DNA of 55,703 bases from an uncultured Clostridia bacterium (lineage in GTDB: Bacteria; Bacillota; Clostridia; TANB77; CAG-508), in assembly GCA_947623465.1 (NCBI GenBank), contig CANQGU010000010.1, positions 1-55,703 on the forward strand, read 5' to 3'. Of this stretch, positions 20,124 through 30,456 are shown piece by piece (within the stretch, counting starts at the first letter, position 1; every line of letters starts with the position of its first letter). The position numbers were made by a program, and so were the translations under genes. The notes under the pieces were generated by a model. It had not been told where the DNA came from, did no database searches, and saw nothing but the letters and a program-made list of their open reading frames with translations.

Positions 20124-21785
20124 CTATTTTTGTAATAAATATCCATCAAAACGATAATCAAAAACTTTTTGAGATATTTTATCATAATTTATTGATACAG
20201 TCATAAATATAAGTTTATTATTTTCATTAATCATAATCTCTTTTGGCGGTTGCTTATACTGTTCTTCATAAGATTCGTTCATATATTTATACACTACAGG
20301 TAATATATTTGCATGAAAAATATCTCCTGTAGATTCTACTGTAAATAATATATTTTTAAATACTTCATCTAATGTCTTATTCTCTACATCATCTTTATAT
20401 GCATAAGCTCTAACATTATAAATTTTTTTATATCCTTCAACATTTATATAGTCTGTATTAGAAGTAACATAAATATTTTTTTGGTTTTTATATTCTTTAT
20501 CTTCATCTGTATTAAGCCATAAATCTTTAATGTTATCTATATCTTCTTTTTTTAGATTTTGAATATATTTTTCTCCTTCAACTGAATTTTTTAAATATGA
20601 ATAAGCTCCGTATATTTTTCCTTTTTCTTCTTCAGTATATTCTGATTTTTGATTATATATTTTTAAATTATTATATTGGCTTATATTAGAAATATTATAC
20701 ATATTAATGTATGGTACAAAACCTGAAATTACAGTAAGTACGATAAATACAATTAATGTATTTGATATTTTTTCTTTGTTTTTTATGTAAATTGCAATAT
20801 ATATTATTTCAAATAATATTAACATTAAACATAAATATCTAGGTTCGGTTATTCCATTTGCTTTAATTCTTACTCCTATTGAATACATTTGTAAAAATAT
20901 AAAAGGAATAAATAATAATGGTAATTTGTTATTAATTTTCTCAAATTTATCATCATCTTTCCAATAAGATATCATTGTCCAAATAGGAAGTCCTATTATA
21001 AATAAAGCTGAAAGTATTCTAAATATTTGGTTTGATGGCATATTTCTTAATGCAATTATTTTTATAATATACATATAAATTATTGCAAATGCTGCTATTA
21101 CTAATGTTCCTAAAACATATTTTATTACAATTTTTGCAAATTTACCTATTTCTTCTTCTTGATTATAAAAAGCATAAATACATGTTGGTATATAGTAAAT
21201 TCCAAGTAGTAATACTTCGATTCTTGCAATTAGAGTATAATGATGCCCATTTAATATTAAATATATAAAAATTGCAGCAACTATCGCAATTCCAATTGCT
21301 AAAATTCCATATACTATTAATGCCTTAAATAAGCTAATTACAGTTTTAGTAAGATATTCTTCAAATGATTTTTTTGATTTTTTGTAGTTAAAATATATTC
21401 CCAAAACTATAAATGTAATAATATAACACACTATAAATCTAGTAAGTCTAAACAAAAATATTTCATTTGAACTACCTAATACATCTCCTTTAATGTTTGA
21501 TAAAAATGTCAAAATTAATGCCATAAAAGCAGAAATGATGTAATATATAATTCCTTTTTTTAATTTATTATTTATTAATGTTTCTGCTAAAAATGTACTA
21601 CTTGCAAATATTGTCATAAATAAAGTAAGATTTTCAATAAATTCTTCTGATATAAAATCATTATCTATAGCAATTGAAAATATTACTGTTAAAATAATTA
21701 TAGCAATAATTGTAAGTGGAAATCTTTCTATAGATTTTTTTAGTATTAAAAATAAGTTATGAATTTTTTCTTTTAACTTTTTCAC
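20124..21785 (-). CDS. DUF4153-type polytopic membrane protein
   Basis: About 550 aa with roughly ten to twelve hydrophobic helices in the first 370 residues (for example FPLTIIAIIILTVIFSIAI and YIPTCIYAFYNQEEEIGKFA) and a C-terminal extracytoplasmic or soluble region of about 180 residues. The helix layout and the FYNQEEE/IGLPIWTMISYW segments match DUF4153 membrane proteins of Firmicutes, whose function is unknown. I prefer GTG 21785, with AGGAG 7 nt upstream, over the longer ATG at 21842, which lacks a ribosome binding site. The frame is intact and has no CGG. Confidence 0.7.
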   Translation of the reverse strand: MKKLKEKIHNLFLILKKSIERFPLTIIAIIILTVIFSIAIDNDFISEEFIENLTLFMTIFASSTFLAETLINNKLKKGIIYYIISAFMALILTFLSNIKGDVLGSSNEIFLFRLTRFIVCYIITFIVLGIYFNYKKSKKSFEEYLTKTVISLFKALIVYGILAIGIAIVAAIFIYLILNGHHYTLIARIEVLLLGIYYIPTCIYAFYNQEEEIGKFAKIVIKYVLGTLVIAAFAIIYMYIIKIIALRNMPSNQIFRILSALFIIGLPIWTMISYWKDDDKFEKINNKLPLLFIPFIFLQMYSIGVRIKANGITEPRYLCLMLILFEIIYIAIYIKNKEKISNTLIVFIVLTVISGFVPYINMYNISNISQYNNLKIYNQKSEYTEEEKGKIYGAYSYLKNSVEGEKYIQNLKKEDIDNIKDLWLNTDEDKEYKNQKNIYVTSNTDYINVEGYKKIYNVRAYAYKDDVENKTLDEVFKNILFTVESTGDIFHANILPVVYKYMNESYEEQYKQPPKEIMINENNKLIFMTVSINYDKISQKVFDYRFDGYLLQK

Positions 21786-21892
21786 ATACTTTCTCCTATC
21801 TTTTAAGATTAATATATTGTATATTCTATCATATAAAGACAAAAAAGTCTATGAATTAGTTGTTTTTTTATAATTTTAACAAAAATCATTTT

Positions 21893-23985
21893 CTATTCTT
21901 CTTTTATTATATTTTTGCTTCCGATGTATGTTGTTAAAAAATATGCGCCATAAATCAAACCTATTGTTATAACTGTTGCTATAACTGATGGTAAAAGCTC
22001 TTTTGAAGATGCTATTCCAGATAAAAGCTGTAAAACAAACTGAATACCGAAAATAGAATGTATAATTGCAAGTATAAGAGGGATTATAAAAAATATTCCT
22101 ATTTGCATAAATAATGATTTATTTATCATTTTTTCATCACAGCCTATTTTTCTAAGTATAGTATATCTTTGTACATTATCGCTACTTTCAGTTAATTGCT
22201 TTAATGCTAAAATAGCTGAACTTGCAATTAAAAATATTATTCCTAAATATATTGCAATAAATATTATAATTGTTGTTAAACCTAAACTTGACTGTTTAAT
22301 TGCAATCTTACTCATACCATCTATTTCAATTCCATTATTATTTAGGTTTTGAATTAAATTTGAATCCTGCTCTGTAAATATCTTTTCTATTTCTTCCTTT
22401 TCTTCGTCTGTAGCCCCATTATAATTTGCTGTTAAAAAATATTCTTCTTTCATATTTTCTGTTAAATTACAGGTATCTGGAACTAAGATAATTCCTGTGT
22501 TTGTATGAGAAGTTGACATATTTACAAAGCCTTCTTGACACTCTTTATATTTTGATACATATTCTTTTCCCGCAATTTGTAGTTTATTTCCACTATCTAA
22601 AACCCTATTTCTTATCATCTCCATATTATCAAAATCACAAAGCACAATATATTCATTATCATTTAAGCTATATTCTTTTATTCCATAGTTTCTTGCTACT
22701 TTGTTGTAATCAGAAACTTTTATAATAATTTCTGGGGTAGTATATATAAGAAATGGAAATTCGTTATCAATTTCTTTAAACTTATCTTTCAAAAATTTTT
22801 CTAATGTTAAATCTTCTTGTGTGTATATTGGAATTTCGACTATATCTTTTAACACACTCATATCTAAACCATTATTTTCCAAAGTTTTATAAATTGGAAT
22901 TTTAGAATCTTCCCTTTGTGCTTCAGTTGTTATTATTTCTTTATTGTATTCATTAATATAAATTTCAGGTAAATTTGCTACTTTTTCTAAATTTATATCC
23001 ATAGGAGTCATCTCAAGTAAGTCTTTTTCCATAGAACTTCTTAAAGACAAACTTGAAGATAATATAGTAATTGTCATAAATAGCATTAGACAAATTATGC
23101 TCATACTTATAACTGTTGTATTTATTTTGTTATTTATTTGCCTTAATACAAACATATTGGTATCTTTCAAATATATGCCTTTCATTTTTTGAACACCTGT
23201 TAAAATAAATCCTGAAAGTGACCAAAATATAGCTACTGTTCCTGCTATTCCTAATAATATAGGTTTTATTAAATCTTCTTCTACCTTTAGTGAACTCGCT
23301 TGTTTGGTTACTATGTAATATGCATACCCTAAAACACATACACCTACAATAAAGATTAAAATAGCAAGAAGCGGACTTTTTATTTTTATTTTTTCATTTT
23401 TCTTATTTGCATTTATTAAATTAATTAATTTGTATCTTGAAACTGTTAAGGTATTGAAAACCATTACTGCTAAATACATTACAGCAAAATATATACAAGT
23501 TTTTATACAGCCTTCTTTTGAAAATATAAATTTAAATTCACTCATATCTACTGCAAACATTTTGGCAACAATTATAGACATAAACTGTGATGCAAAAATT
23601 CCTAGTATAATGCCGTACTACAAGTGATATAATTCCCATAAAAAATGTTTCTATTAATATAATTTTTGATATTTGGCTTTTACCCATTCCGAATTGTCAT
23701 ATATATTCCAAATTCCTTTTTTCTTCTGTTAATTAAAAAGTTATTTGCATACACAATTAAAAGCCCTAGAATAATTGCTACAAAAATCGAAACTATTTCT
23801 AACATACCTATCATAAGTTTTATCATTTCATGTGTAGACTGAGATACCTGAAGCATTGCCTCTTGACTATCTAAAGAATTAAACATATAAAATATGGCAA
23901 CACCTAATACCAATGTTAGAAAATATATTATATAGTCTTTTATACTTTTTTTAAGATTTTTTATAGATAATTTAAAAACAAGCAT
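21893..23985 (-). CDS. BceB/FtsX-like ABC transporter permease, across two CGG +1 sites
   Basis: Permease of a bacitracin-type (Bce) peptide-antibiotic sensing and resistance transporter: ten predicted helices and a large extracellular domain (about residues 270-520) typical of BceB. Two in-frame CGG codons break it. At 23689-23691 frame 0 gives TIRNG-stop while +1 gives GIYMTIGMGKSQISKIILIE. At 23613-23615 a second +1 gives ISLVVGIILGIFASQFMSII. Both segments are the standard BceB first-helix and cytoplasmic-loop sequence. Fully joined it is about 696 aa, near the family length. It overlaps the ATPase gene by 14 bp. This gene needs two successful shifts, a stringent test of how efficient the recoding is. 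Confidence 0.88.
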
Positions 23986-24740
23986 TTAAATCACCTCCAA
24001 GAAGTGTTTGCACTTCTATTATTTTTTCAAAAAAATCTTTTCTTGTATCTTTTCCTTTTATTAATTCATTAAAAATTTTGCCATCTTTTATAAATAAAAT
24101 TCTATTTGCATATGAAGCTGTAAAAGCATCATGAGTTATAAGAAGAATTGTTGCTTTCATGTTTTCATTTAAATATTCAAAAACTTCTAATAATTGCCTT
24201 GCAGATTTTGAATCCAAACTTCCTGTTGGCTCATCTGCCAAAACTAATTTTGGATTTGTAACTATTGCTCTTGCTATTGCAACTCTCTGCTTTTGACCTC
24301 CTGATACTTGATATGGATATTTTTTTAGAATATCTCTTATCTCTAGCTTTCCTGCTATTTCTAATATTCTTTCTTCAATTTCTTTTGCAGAAACTCTTTG
24401 AATAGTTAATGCAATAGCAATATTTTCAAAACAGGTTAAAGTATCTAATAAGTTAAAATCTTGAAATATAAAACCTAATTCTTCTCTTCTAAATTTATTT
24501 AACTTATTTCCTTTTAATTTTGTAATATCTTCTCCATTTACAAATATATGCCCACATGTAACTTTGTCTATTGTAGATATTGTATTTAACAAGGTTGTTT
24601 TTCCGTGAGCCTGAAGGTCCCATAATACCCACAAATTCTCCTTTTTCCACATCAAAGCTTATATTGTCTATTGCTTTACTTAGGTTGGATTTTGTTCCAT
24701 AATATTTTTCAATATTCTTTACTTCTAGTATTTTTTCCAT
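23972..24740 (-). CDS. BceA-like ABC transporter ATP-binding protein, across a CGG +1 site
   Basis: ATPase partner of the permease. The Walker A motif is itself split by CGG 24603-24605. Frame 0 reads GPSGSRKN and fails, while +1 gives IMGPSGSGKTTLLNTISTID. Further motifs are intact: a Q-loop region (FIFQDFNLLDTLT), signature SGGQKQRVAIARA and Walker B LVLADEPTGSLD. 255 aa, typical for BceA. A strong GGAGA-type ribosome binding site precedes the ATG. Because Walker A is indispensable, this site is among the clearest evidence that CGGA is read as Gly rather than being an inactivating mutation. Confidence 0.93.
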
Positions 24741-24841
24741 AATAGAAAATCTCCTTTCTTGCTTGGAAGGCTTAAATTAGACAGATATGAAATATAACTT
24801 TTTTTCTAAACTTCCAAATTGCCTTTCAAGTCTTTAGGTAG

Positions 24842-24907
24842 ATTATAATATGCGTACCTTTAAGTTGCCATCGATTTTACTTACTCAAATCTTACAATTT
24901 TGCAAGG
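24842..24907 (-). promoter_or_regulatory. Promoter and probable BceR operator of the ABC transporter genes
   Basis: On the minus strand TGGCAA (24865-24870), 17 nt, TATAAT (24842-24847), about 100 nt before the ATPase start. Just upstream of it CTTACAATTTTGCAAGG (24891-24907) fits the TTACA-N4-TGTAA type of Bce-family response-regulator site with one mismatch. It sits between the kinase stop and the transporter promoter, the usual position. Confidence 0.6.
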
Positions 24908-24910
24908 TTT

Positions 24911-25918
24911 TTATTTCATATCTATATAACTACTATTTGGAAATATTAATATTGCTTCTGTTCCCTCATTTTCGTTTGAGTTTATTTCTATTCCTATACC
25001 TAATTTATTACATAATTTTTTACATAAATATAGACCAATTCCAGTAGACTTTTTATTTTTCTGTCTTCCATTTGTTCCTGTAAAACCTTTATCAAATATT
25101 CTTGAAATTTCATTTGCTTTAATTCCTATTCCATTATCCTTTATGTATAAACACACATTTTCTTTCCCTTGTTTTGAATATATTTCTATATTTGATGTTT
25201 CATATTTTATACTATTTTGAAAAATTTGATTTAAAATAAATACAACCCATTTGCCATCTGTATTTACACTTAGCTCTAAATCATGCATATTTACTGATAT
25301 TTTTTCAGATATAAGAACTGTTTTATTTTTTCGAATAACCTCATTTACAATATCTAACAAATTACTTTTCTTTATGTAGTAATCTTTTTCTACAGTATTG
25401 CTCCTTGCATAAAATAAGGCCTGTTCTATATAGTTTTCTATCTTTTCTAATTCTTCATCAATGCTTTTAGTTACTTCATTTTTATTGTTTTCAATTATCA
25501 TTTTACTTGTTGCAATTGGTGTTTTTATTTCATGAATCCACATTTCTATATATTCTTTATAATCTTGAGTTAAATACTTATATTTATTTACATTTTCATG
25601 CATTGATTTGTCTATTTCATCAAGAATTTCTTTTAAAATTTTCCCCTCTGCAAAATTTGGCTCTTTTACAATCTCTGTAATTAGATACTTTTCTTCTAAG
25701 TCATTTAAGAGTTTATATGTGTTTTGATAATATCTTTTTTTGATAAAATATTCTATCAAAATTGAAACAATATATAATCCCATTATAATTAATGGAATAT
25801 AGATTTTTATAAAATTACCTACATGATATGCTAGTAAAAATATCTCTATTGTTGCTATAGCAAATATTATTAAAAATATTTGTATTATTTTATCTTTTAA
25901 AAATGAACTAAATTTCAT
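24911..25918 (-). CDS. Intramembrane-sensing (BceS-like) histidine kinase
   Basis: A 335-aa kinase with two close N-terminal membrane helices and almost no extracellular loop, as in Bce-type kinases that rely on the transporter as sensor. H-box MWIHEIKTPIATSKM; N-box FQNSIKY; G1/G2 DNGIGIKANEISRIFDKGFTG-type sequence and STGIGLYLCKKL. The start, ATG 25918, has GGAGAG upstream. It follows the response regulator by 16 bp. No CGG codon. Confidence 0.9.
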   Translation of the reverse strand: MKFSSFLKDKIIQIFLIIFAIATIEIFLLAYHVGNFIKIYIPLIIMGLYIVSILIEYFIKKRYYQNTYKLLNDLEEKYLITEIVKEPNFAEGKILKEILDEIDKSMHENVNKYKYLTQDYKEYIEMWIHEIKTPIATSKMIIENNKNEVTKSIDEELEKIENYIEQALFYARSNTVEKDYYIKKSNLLDIVNEVIRKNKTVLISEKISVNMHDLELSVNTDGKWVVFILNQIFQNSIKYETSNIEIYSKQGKENVCLYIKDNGIGIKANEISRIFDKGFTGTNGRQKNKKSTGIGLYLCKKLCNKLGIGIEINSNENEGTEAILIFPNSSYIDMK

Positions 25919-25934
25919 TTTAATATCTCTCCAA

Positions 25935-26603
25935 TCACTTTAAAATATAGCCTTGTCCACGCTTGGTTTCTAACAATTCCTTTAAATTTAATTCTTCTAA
26001 TTTGTTTCTTAACCTTGTTATATTAACAGTTAAAGTATTATCATCTATAAAGCTATTGCTTTCCCATAAAAAATCCATAATTTCATCTCTTGAAACAATT
26101 TTTCCTCTACGTTCTGTTAAATATTTTAATATTTTAAGTTCATTTTTCGTAAGTTCTATTGTTTTGTTGTCTTTACTTAATGTACTGTTTGAAAGGTTTA
26201 TTGTAAATTCTTTTTCATATATTTTGTCTTGAGAAGTTTTTGAACTACTTCTTTTTAGTAGTGAAGCTATTTTAGCAAGCAATATTTGAATATTAAAAGG
26301 TTTTGTAACATAATGGTCTGCACCATAATTTATACATACTAGCTCATCTATCTCATTATCTCTACTTGTTATTATAATTATTGGAACATTAGATTTCTTT
26401 CTAACCTCTTTGCATATATATTCTCCATCCGCTTCTGGCAAATTTATATCTAAAAGCAATAAATCAGGATTTATGTTTAATATATCTTCTATCATATTGT
26501 CAAATTTATTTAGAGCTTGAGCCTCATAACCGTTATGAATTAAAAATATTTTTAATTCGTTTTTTAATTTTTCGTCATCTTCTACTATTAAAATTTTTTG
26601 CAT
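25935..26603 (-). CDS. BceR-like OmpR-family response regulator
   Basis: A 222-aa regulator. Receiver with VEDDEKL, the phospho-acceptor in DLLLLDINLPEADG, the switch Thr in IIITSRD and Lys in YVTKPFN; then a winged-helix DNA-binding domain (ELTKNELKILKYL, VSRDEIMDFLW, DDNTLTVNITRLRNKL). Paired with the adjacent kinase and transporter. GGAAGG lies upstream of ATG 26603. A 24-bp palindrome with the expected operator sequence lies upstream at 26702-26725. Confidence 0.92.
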   Translation of the reverse strand: MQKILIVEDDEKLKNELKIFLIHNGYEAQALNKFDNMIEDILNINPDLLLLDINLPEADGEYICKEVRKKSNVPIIIITSRDNEIDELVCINYGADHYVTKPFNIQILLAKIASLLKRSSSKTSQDKIYEKEFTINLSNSTLSKDNKTIELTKNELKILKYLTERRGKIVSRDEIMDFLWESNSFIDDNTLTVNITRLRNKLEELNLKELLETKRGQGYILK

Positions 26604-26701
26604 ATTTTATATCCTTCCTTTCAATGGTACAGCTTTATACAAAATTTCAGTTTTTGCAATCAAAAACTTATTGAATAAATTATAACACAAAACAGAAAAA
26701 A

Positions 26702-26725
26702 TAACCTTACAATTTTGTAAGGTTA
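26702..26725. promoter_or_regulatory. Perfect palindrome: probable BceR site and/or terminator
   Basis: TAACCTTACAA-TT-TTGTAAGGTTA has 11-bp perfect arms and contains TTACA-N4-TGTAA, the same core as the site before the transporter genes. On the minus strand it is followed by TTTTTT, so it could also terminate the gene at 26769-27164. The shared core with 24891-24907 favours at least an operator role. Confidence 0.55.
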
Positions 26726-26768
26726 CTCTAGCTTTATAATAAATATTTAGTAAACTTTTTTGTTCCTC

Positions 26769-27164
26769 TTAATTTTTATCAAAAATCGCTACCCAACCAA
26801 GTTTAATAAAATTTTGTATTTCCATATAACATGAAACTTCTTTACTTGGCATTTTTAATAAATATATTTTTTTATTTGTATTATTTATATTATTTTGTGC
26901 AACTAAAAAACTTAATTCTGCAAATGTTTCCGCCCCTATATATCCCTCAATTCCGTTTTTGTCTTGATTAAAAACAAATAATGTATCTGCTTCTGCTAAA
27001 GATTTAAAAAAATTGATATGTGCCATTTTGTATTCATCACTATTTTCTTGATTTATTTTCTTTGGACAACCTATTACATCATATCCTTTATTCTTAAAAA
27101 AACTTTTCCACTCTTCCATTTCTTCTATAAATTTAGCACTACCTGCAATAACTAATTTATTCAT
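26769..27164 (-). CDS. Nucleoside 2-deoxyribosyltransferase-like protein
   Basis: A 131-aa Rossmann-like protein: KLVIAGSAKF at the N terminus, a central ADTLFVFNQDKNGIEGYIGA and ETFAELSFLVAQN. The last two segments match the substrate-binding and glutamate region of nucleoside deoxyribosyltransferase-like folds. A catalytic function cannot be assured; related proteins are also used as nucleotide-sensing or NAD-targeting domains. GGAGAATAAGCC upstream of ATG 27164. Single gene between the Bce module and the VWA operon. Confidence 0.6.
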   Translation of the reverse strand: MNKLVIAGSAKFIEEMEEWKSFFKNKGYDVIGCPKKINQENSDEYKMAHINFFKSLAEADTLFVFNQDKNGIEGYIGAETFAELSFLVAQNNINNTNKKIYLLKMPSKEVSCYMEIQNFIKLGWVAIFDKN

Positions 27165-27220
27165 TTGGCTTATTCTCCTTATTAATTATTTTTTATTGTA
27201 TCTATTATTTCCTTTATATT

Positions 27221-27907
27221 CTACCAATTTTTTTGTACTTTATTATAATCGTCATTTCCATAGTTTTTATATTCATTTTCTGTATTTCTTTGCTCTTGTG
27301 TCGCATTTTCTTTTATATTTTTTATTTTTTCTTCTACATTATCTATGTCATCTTTATTTTTATCTTCATCTTCTTCATCGTTATCATTTTCATTACTATT
27401 ATTTTTTTGTAGTTTTTTTAACCTATCAATCTCTTTTTGAATATCTTTTTTTAATGTTTCTGCTTTTTGGCTATGCCCATTATCATCATTTTTATTTGCG
27501 CAACCCTTTTTTGTTAAAATTTCTATTGCTGATTCATATTTTTCTATTGCATTATTTATACTACTTTGGTCTTTTTCATTAACTGATACAGTTTTACAAA
27601 TTGCTAATGCATAGTTAATTCTAATATTACATTCTTTGTTTTTAGGAATAAATCCTTTTAAAGATTTTGCATATTTTTCTATTGCTTTTTCATATTCTCC
27701 TTTTTGATAAAGTATATTTCCATAATTGTAATTTGCTATATATCTTTCTGGAAAATTCAAAAAAGTTAATGCTTTTGCTTGACTATCAGAATATTTTCCT
27801 TTGTTATAATTATTTATTAAAATACTATTTATTAAAACATTACTCAGCAGTTTCAATGTTATAAGTATTAAAATAATATATATTACAATTAATACTTTTC
27901 TTTTCAT
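27221..27907 (-). CDS. TPR membrane protein of the MoxR/VWA operon (BatC/BatE-like)
   Basis: 228 aa with an N-terminal membrane helix (VLIVIYIILILITLKLLSNV), tetratricopeptide-like repeats (YGNILYQKGEYEKAIEKYAK) and a long Asp/Glu/Asn/Lys-rich C-terminal coil. It is the last gene of a six-gene operon whose order resembles aerotolerance (Bat) operons. It starts at the stop of the upstream VWA gene (shared base 27907), so translation is probably coupled. Confidence 0.7.
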   Translation of the reverse strand: MKRKVLIVIYIILILITLKLLSNVLINSILINNYNKGKYSDSQAKALTFLNFPERYIANYNYGNILYQKGEYEKAIEKYAKSLKGFIPKNKECNIRINYALAICKTVSVNEKDQSSINNAIEKYESAIEILTKKGCANKNDDNGHSQKAETLKKDIQKEIDRLKKLQKNNSNENDNDEEDEDKNKDDIDNVEEKIKNIKENATQEQRNTENEYKNYGNDDYNKVQKNW

Positions 27908-28942
27908 TACATTCTCCTCTTTTTAAGAATAAAATCTATTATCAATAAAATTACTAATGGTATTGCAAAATAGTAATATATATCTTGATATGAGCTTGTT
28001 TTTTGTTCCGCTGTTTGTGAAGCATAGCTTTGTTGTTTTATATTATTTAATTTGTAATCAATATTTGATGTTTTACTCATTTGTATATAATCAATTTTTA
28101 AATCTGAAGCTATTTGTTTAAGATTTTTTTCATCTATTTTTGAAATTGCTCTTACATTTTGATAAGTATTTTCATTATAATAATAAATATAATAATATTC
28201 ACTAGATGGATCATCAGAATATAAACTGTTTACCATTTTTCCTCCTGCTCCGAGTTCCATATCCTAAAACGGCTCCATTAGAAATATATGGATTTATATT
28301 TGCAAAAGATTTTAAAGTTTCACCTTCTTTGGTTATTTCTCCATCTGTTATAAAAAATACAACAAACTTTGAATTTCCATTTTGCCTTTCTTTTTCTTCT
28401 TTTAATGTTTTTTCTAAAATATCATTTGCTATATTCATAGAACTACCTTTTGCATAAAAGTCATTTTCAAGATTTATAGCCTTTAATTCTGCTTGTACCA
28501 TGTCACTATCTGTTGTAAATGGAATTAATTTTTGAGCTGTATCACCAAATGTAATAATTGAAAATTTTGAATTTGCTAGTTTATCTATAATATAACAACA
28601 ATCATTTACTACTCCTTCAAATCTTTCTTTATTTCCATTATAATCTAATGCTCTCATGCTAACACTAGTATCAATAACAAATAATACATTTAAGTCTGAA
28701 TTTAATTCCATATTTTCACCATTTGGAAGCATAAATCTTAAATTGATTATAAATAATAATATAATAATACATATTTTTATACATAAATTTATAATATAAA
28801 TTTTAAGCATTTTCTTTTGTCTTGTAGTTCTTGTGTTATTTGAAATTATATCCTTTATTTGCTTATTGTATATAATAATTATAATTGACACTATACATAT
28901 TATACTCATAAGCCATATTGGAATTATTGGATTTATTATCAT
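27907..28942 (-). CDS. VWA-domain membrane protein (BatB-like), across a CGG +1 site
   Basis: Two N-terminal membrane helices, a von Willebrand A domain with the MIDAS motif DTSVSMRAL and FITDGE, and a C-terminal membrane helix. The frame breaks at CGG 28250-28252. Frame 0 gives GTRSRRKN and stops, while +1 gives VLGYGTGAGGKMVNSLYSDD, which is the usual G.GT..GG segment of BatA/BatB VWA domains. Joined length is 344 aa. It overlaps the upstream VWA gene by 4 bp and the TPR gene by 1 bp. Function in the operon is inferred from family: MoxR-assisted assembly of surface or metal-binding complexes. Confidence 0.85.
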
Positions 28943-29986
28943 AATTTAGCTCTTTTCTCTATAATAATTAAAACTAAAAATGTAATTACAATAGTTATTA
29001 AAAATATTTGGGGATAATCTGTAACATATGTTTTTTTATTTGTTTTTAGTAACGATGTCTTTGTTTCTTTTATTTCATTAACTATACTTGAGGTCATTTG
29101 TGTTAAATTTCCTGTATAAAATTTTCCTTCTGCTCTTTCTTCTACTGCTTTTTTGTAAGATGCTATTTTTTGTTCTGAAGTATACGCATTCATTTGTGTA
29201 GTTGGACAATAAGCATAAAGATTTATGTTATATTGTTTGCAAATGCTACATGCATCCTCCAAAGAAATAGTTTCTGTGCCTAATACATCATTATCAGTTG
29301 CAAATATAATTATTCTAGTTCTTTCCATATCTTTTTTTAAATCAGGAAATGAGAATATTGTCCCGTGCTAGTCCATCTCCTACTAATGAACTACCCCTAG
29401 TTTCTGAATTTGCACCAACACCTCCATACCAAATCATTGGTACTTCTGTTCCATTTACTTCATATGTTACAGGTGGATACCCATCATTTTCTATTGCTAT
29501 ATCTAATTGTTTTGATATATCATCAAAACATTCATTTATATAATCATAATCATCAGTTAATGGACAATAAACAATAGGAGCTGTATTATATAAAACTATC
29601 CCTATTCTGTCTCCTTTAATTGATGGAATAATTTCTCTAAATTTTTCAATTAATTCTAAATTGACTTCACACTCAGAAGTAGATATATCTAGTCCTAAAA
29701 TAATATCTCTATTATACTTATCATCGCTTTTGGTTTGAATTTTTACTGGTCTTGCAATTAATATACTTGTAACTGTTATGCATATAACACTTAAAACTTT
29801 TATTAAATTTGATAAAATATTATATTTCTTTACTTTTGCTTTATAGTATTCTGTTTCTTTTATATATTTTGTATTAGCAACTTTTTTACCATCAATATAT
29901 GCTTTATTCTTATTTAATTTAATAAAAAATAATATCACTAAAAGTATTAAACATATAATTAATGCTATAGGATACATTAGTTCCAT
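28939..29986 (-). CDS. VWA-domain membrane protein (BatA-like), across a CGG +1 site
   Basis: First VWA protein of the operon. Helices near both ends, MIDAS motif GLDISTSECEV, and GDRIGIVLYNTAP. Frame 0 ends after CGG 29363-29365. The +1 frame runs GDGLAGTIFSFPD into RTRIIIFATDNDVLGTE and the C-terminal helix. Joined length is 348 aa. The restored Gly lies in the expected GDGLA.. loop. Overlaps its neighbours on both sides by a few bases, indicating a tightly coupled operon. Two successive operon genes each need one shift. Confidence 0.84.
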
Positions 29987-30456
29987 TCGTTTATAATTCT
30001 CCTTGCTTTATTTATAGAAGCTTCAAAATTTCCTACTGATTTACTTGCAAATTCTGGTTCATAATATTCTTTAATTAATTCATACAGATTTGGTATATTA
30101 AGTTTTTTAATTTCCTTTAAAGAATAATTTTGAGTTGTAATATCTGTAATTTCGAAAACAAATAATCTAGTAGCTTCACTTATCATCTGATATGCTTGTC
30201 TAAGTTCAATCATATTATTTGTATATTTGTATTCTATTGTATCAAGCTGATTTAAATATTTTCCTTTTATTACAGGTATATTTTTTATATTTTTTTCAGG
30301 AATTGCTTTTACTTTTTCCTCATCTACCTTATATTTTTCTTTTTTCCTTCTTGAATAAATTAAATAATAAGTTAGTATAAGAGTTAGACATATTGCAATT
30401 ATTACTGGAATTATTGAATATGCAAAAGGTTCCTGTAAATTAATGGATGTTTGCAT
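29977..30456 (-). CDS. Membrane protein of the MoxR/VWA operon, unknown function
   Basis: 159 aa with one N-terminal helix (YSIIPVIIAICLTLILTYYL) followed by a basic cytoplasmic region and a helical domain (TIEYKYTNNMIELRQAYQMI). Position between the DUF58 gene and the first VWA gene is where small membrane proteins of DUF4381 type occur in such operons; sequence identity to that family is not certain. It overlaps both neighbours (10 and 17 bp). Confidence 0.65.
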   Translation of the reverse strand: MQTSINLQEPFAYSIIPVIIAICLTLILTYYLIYSRRKKEKYKVDEEKVKAIPEKNIKNIPVIKGKYLNQLDTIEYKYTNNMIELRQAYQMISEATRLFVFEITDITTQNYSLKEIKKLNIPNLYELIKEYYEPEFASKSVGNFEASINKARRIINEWN

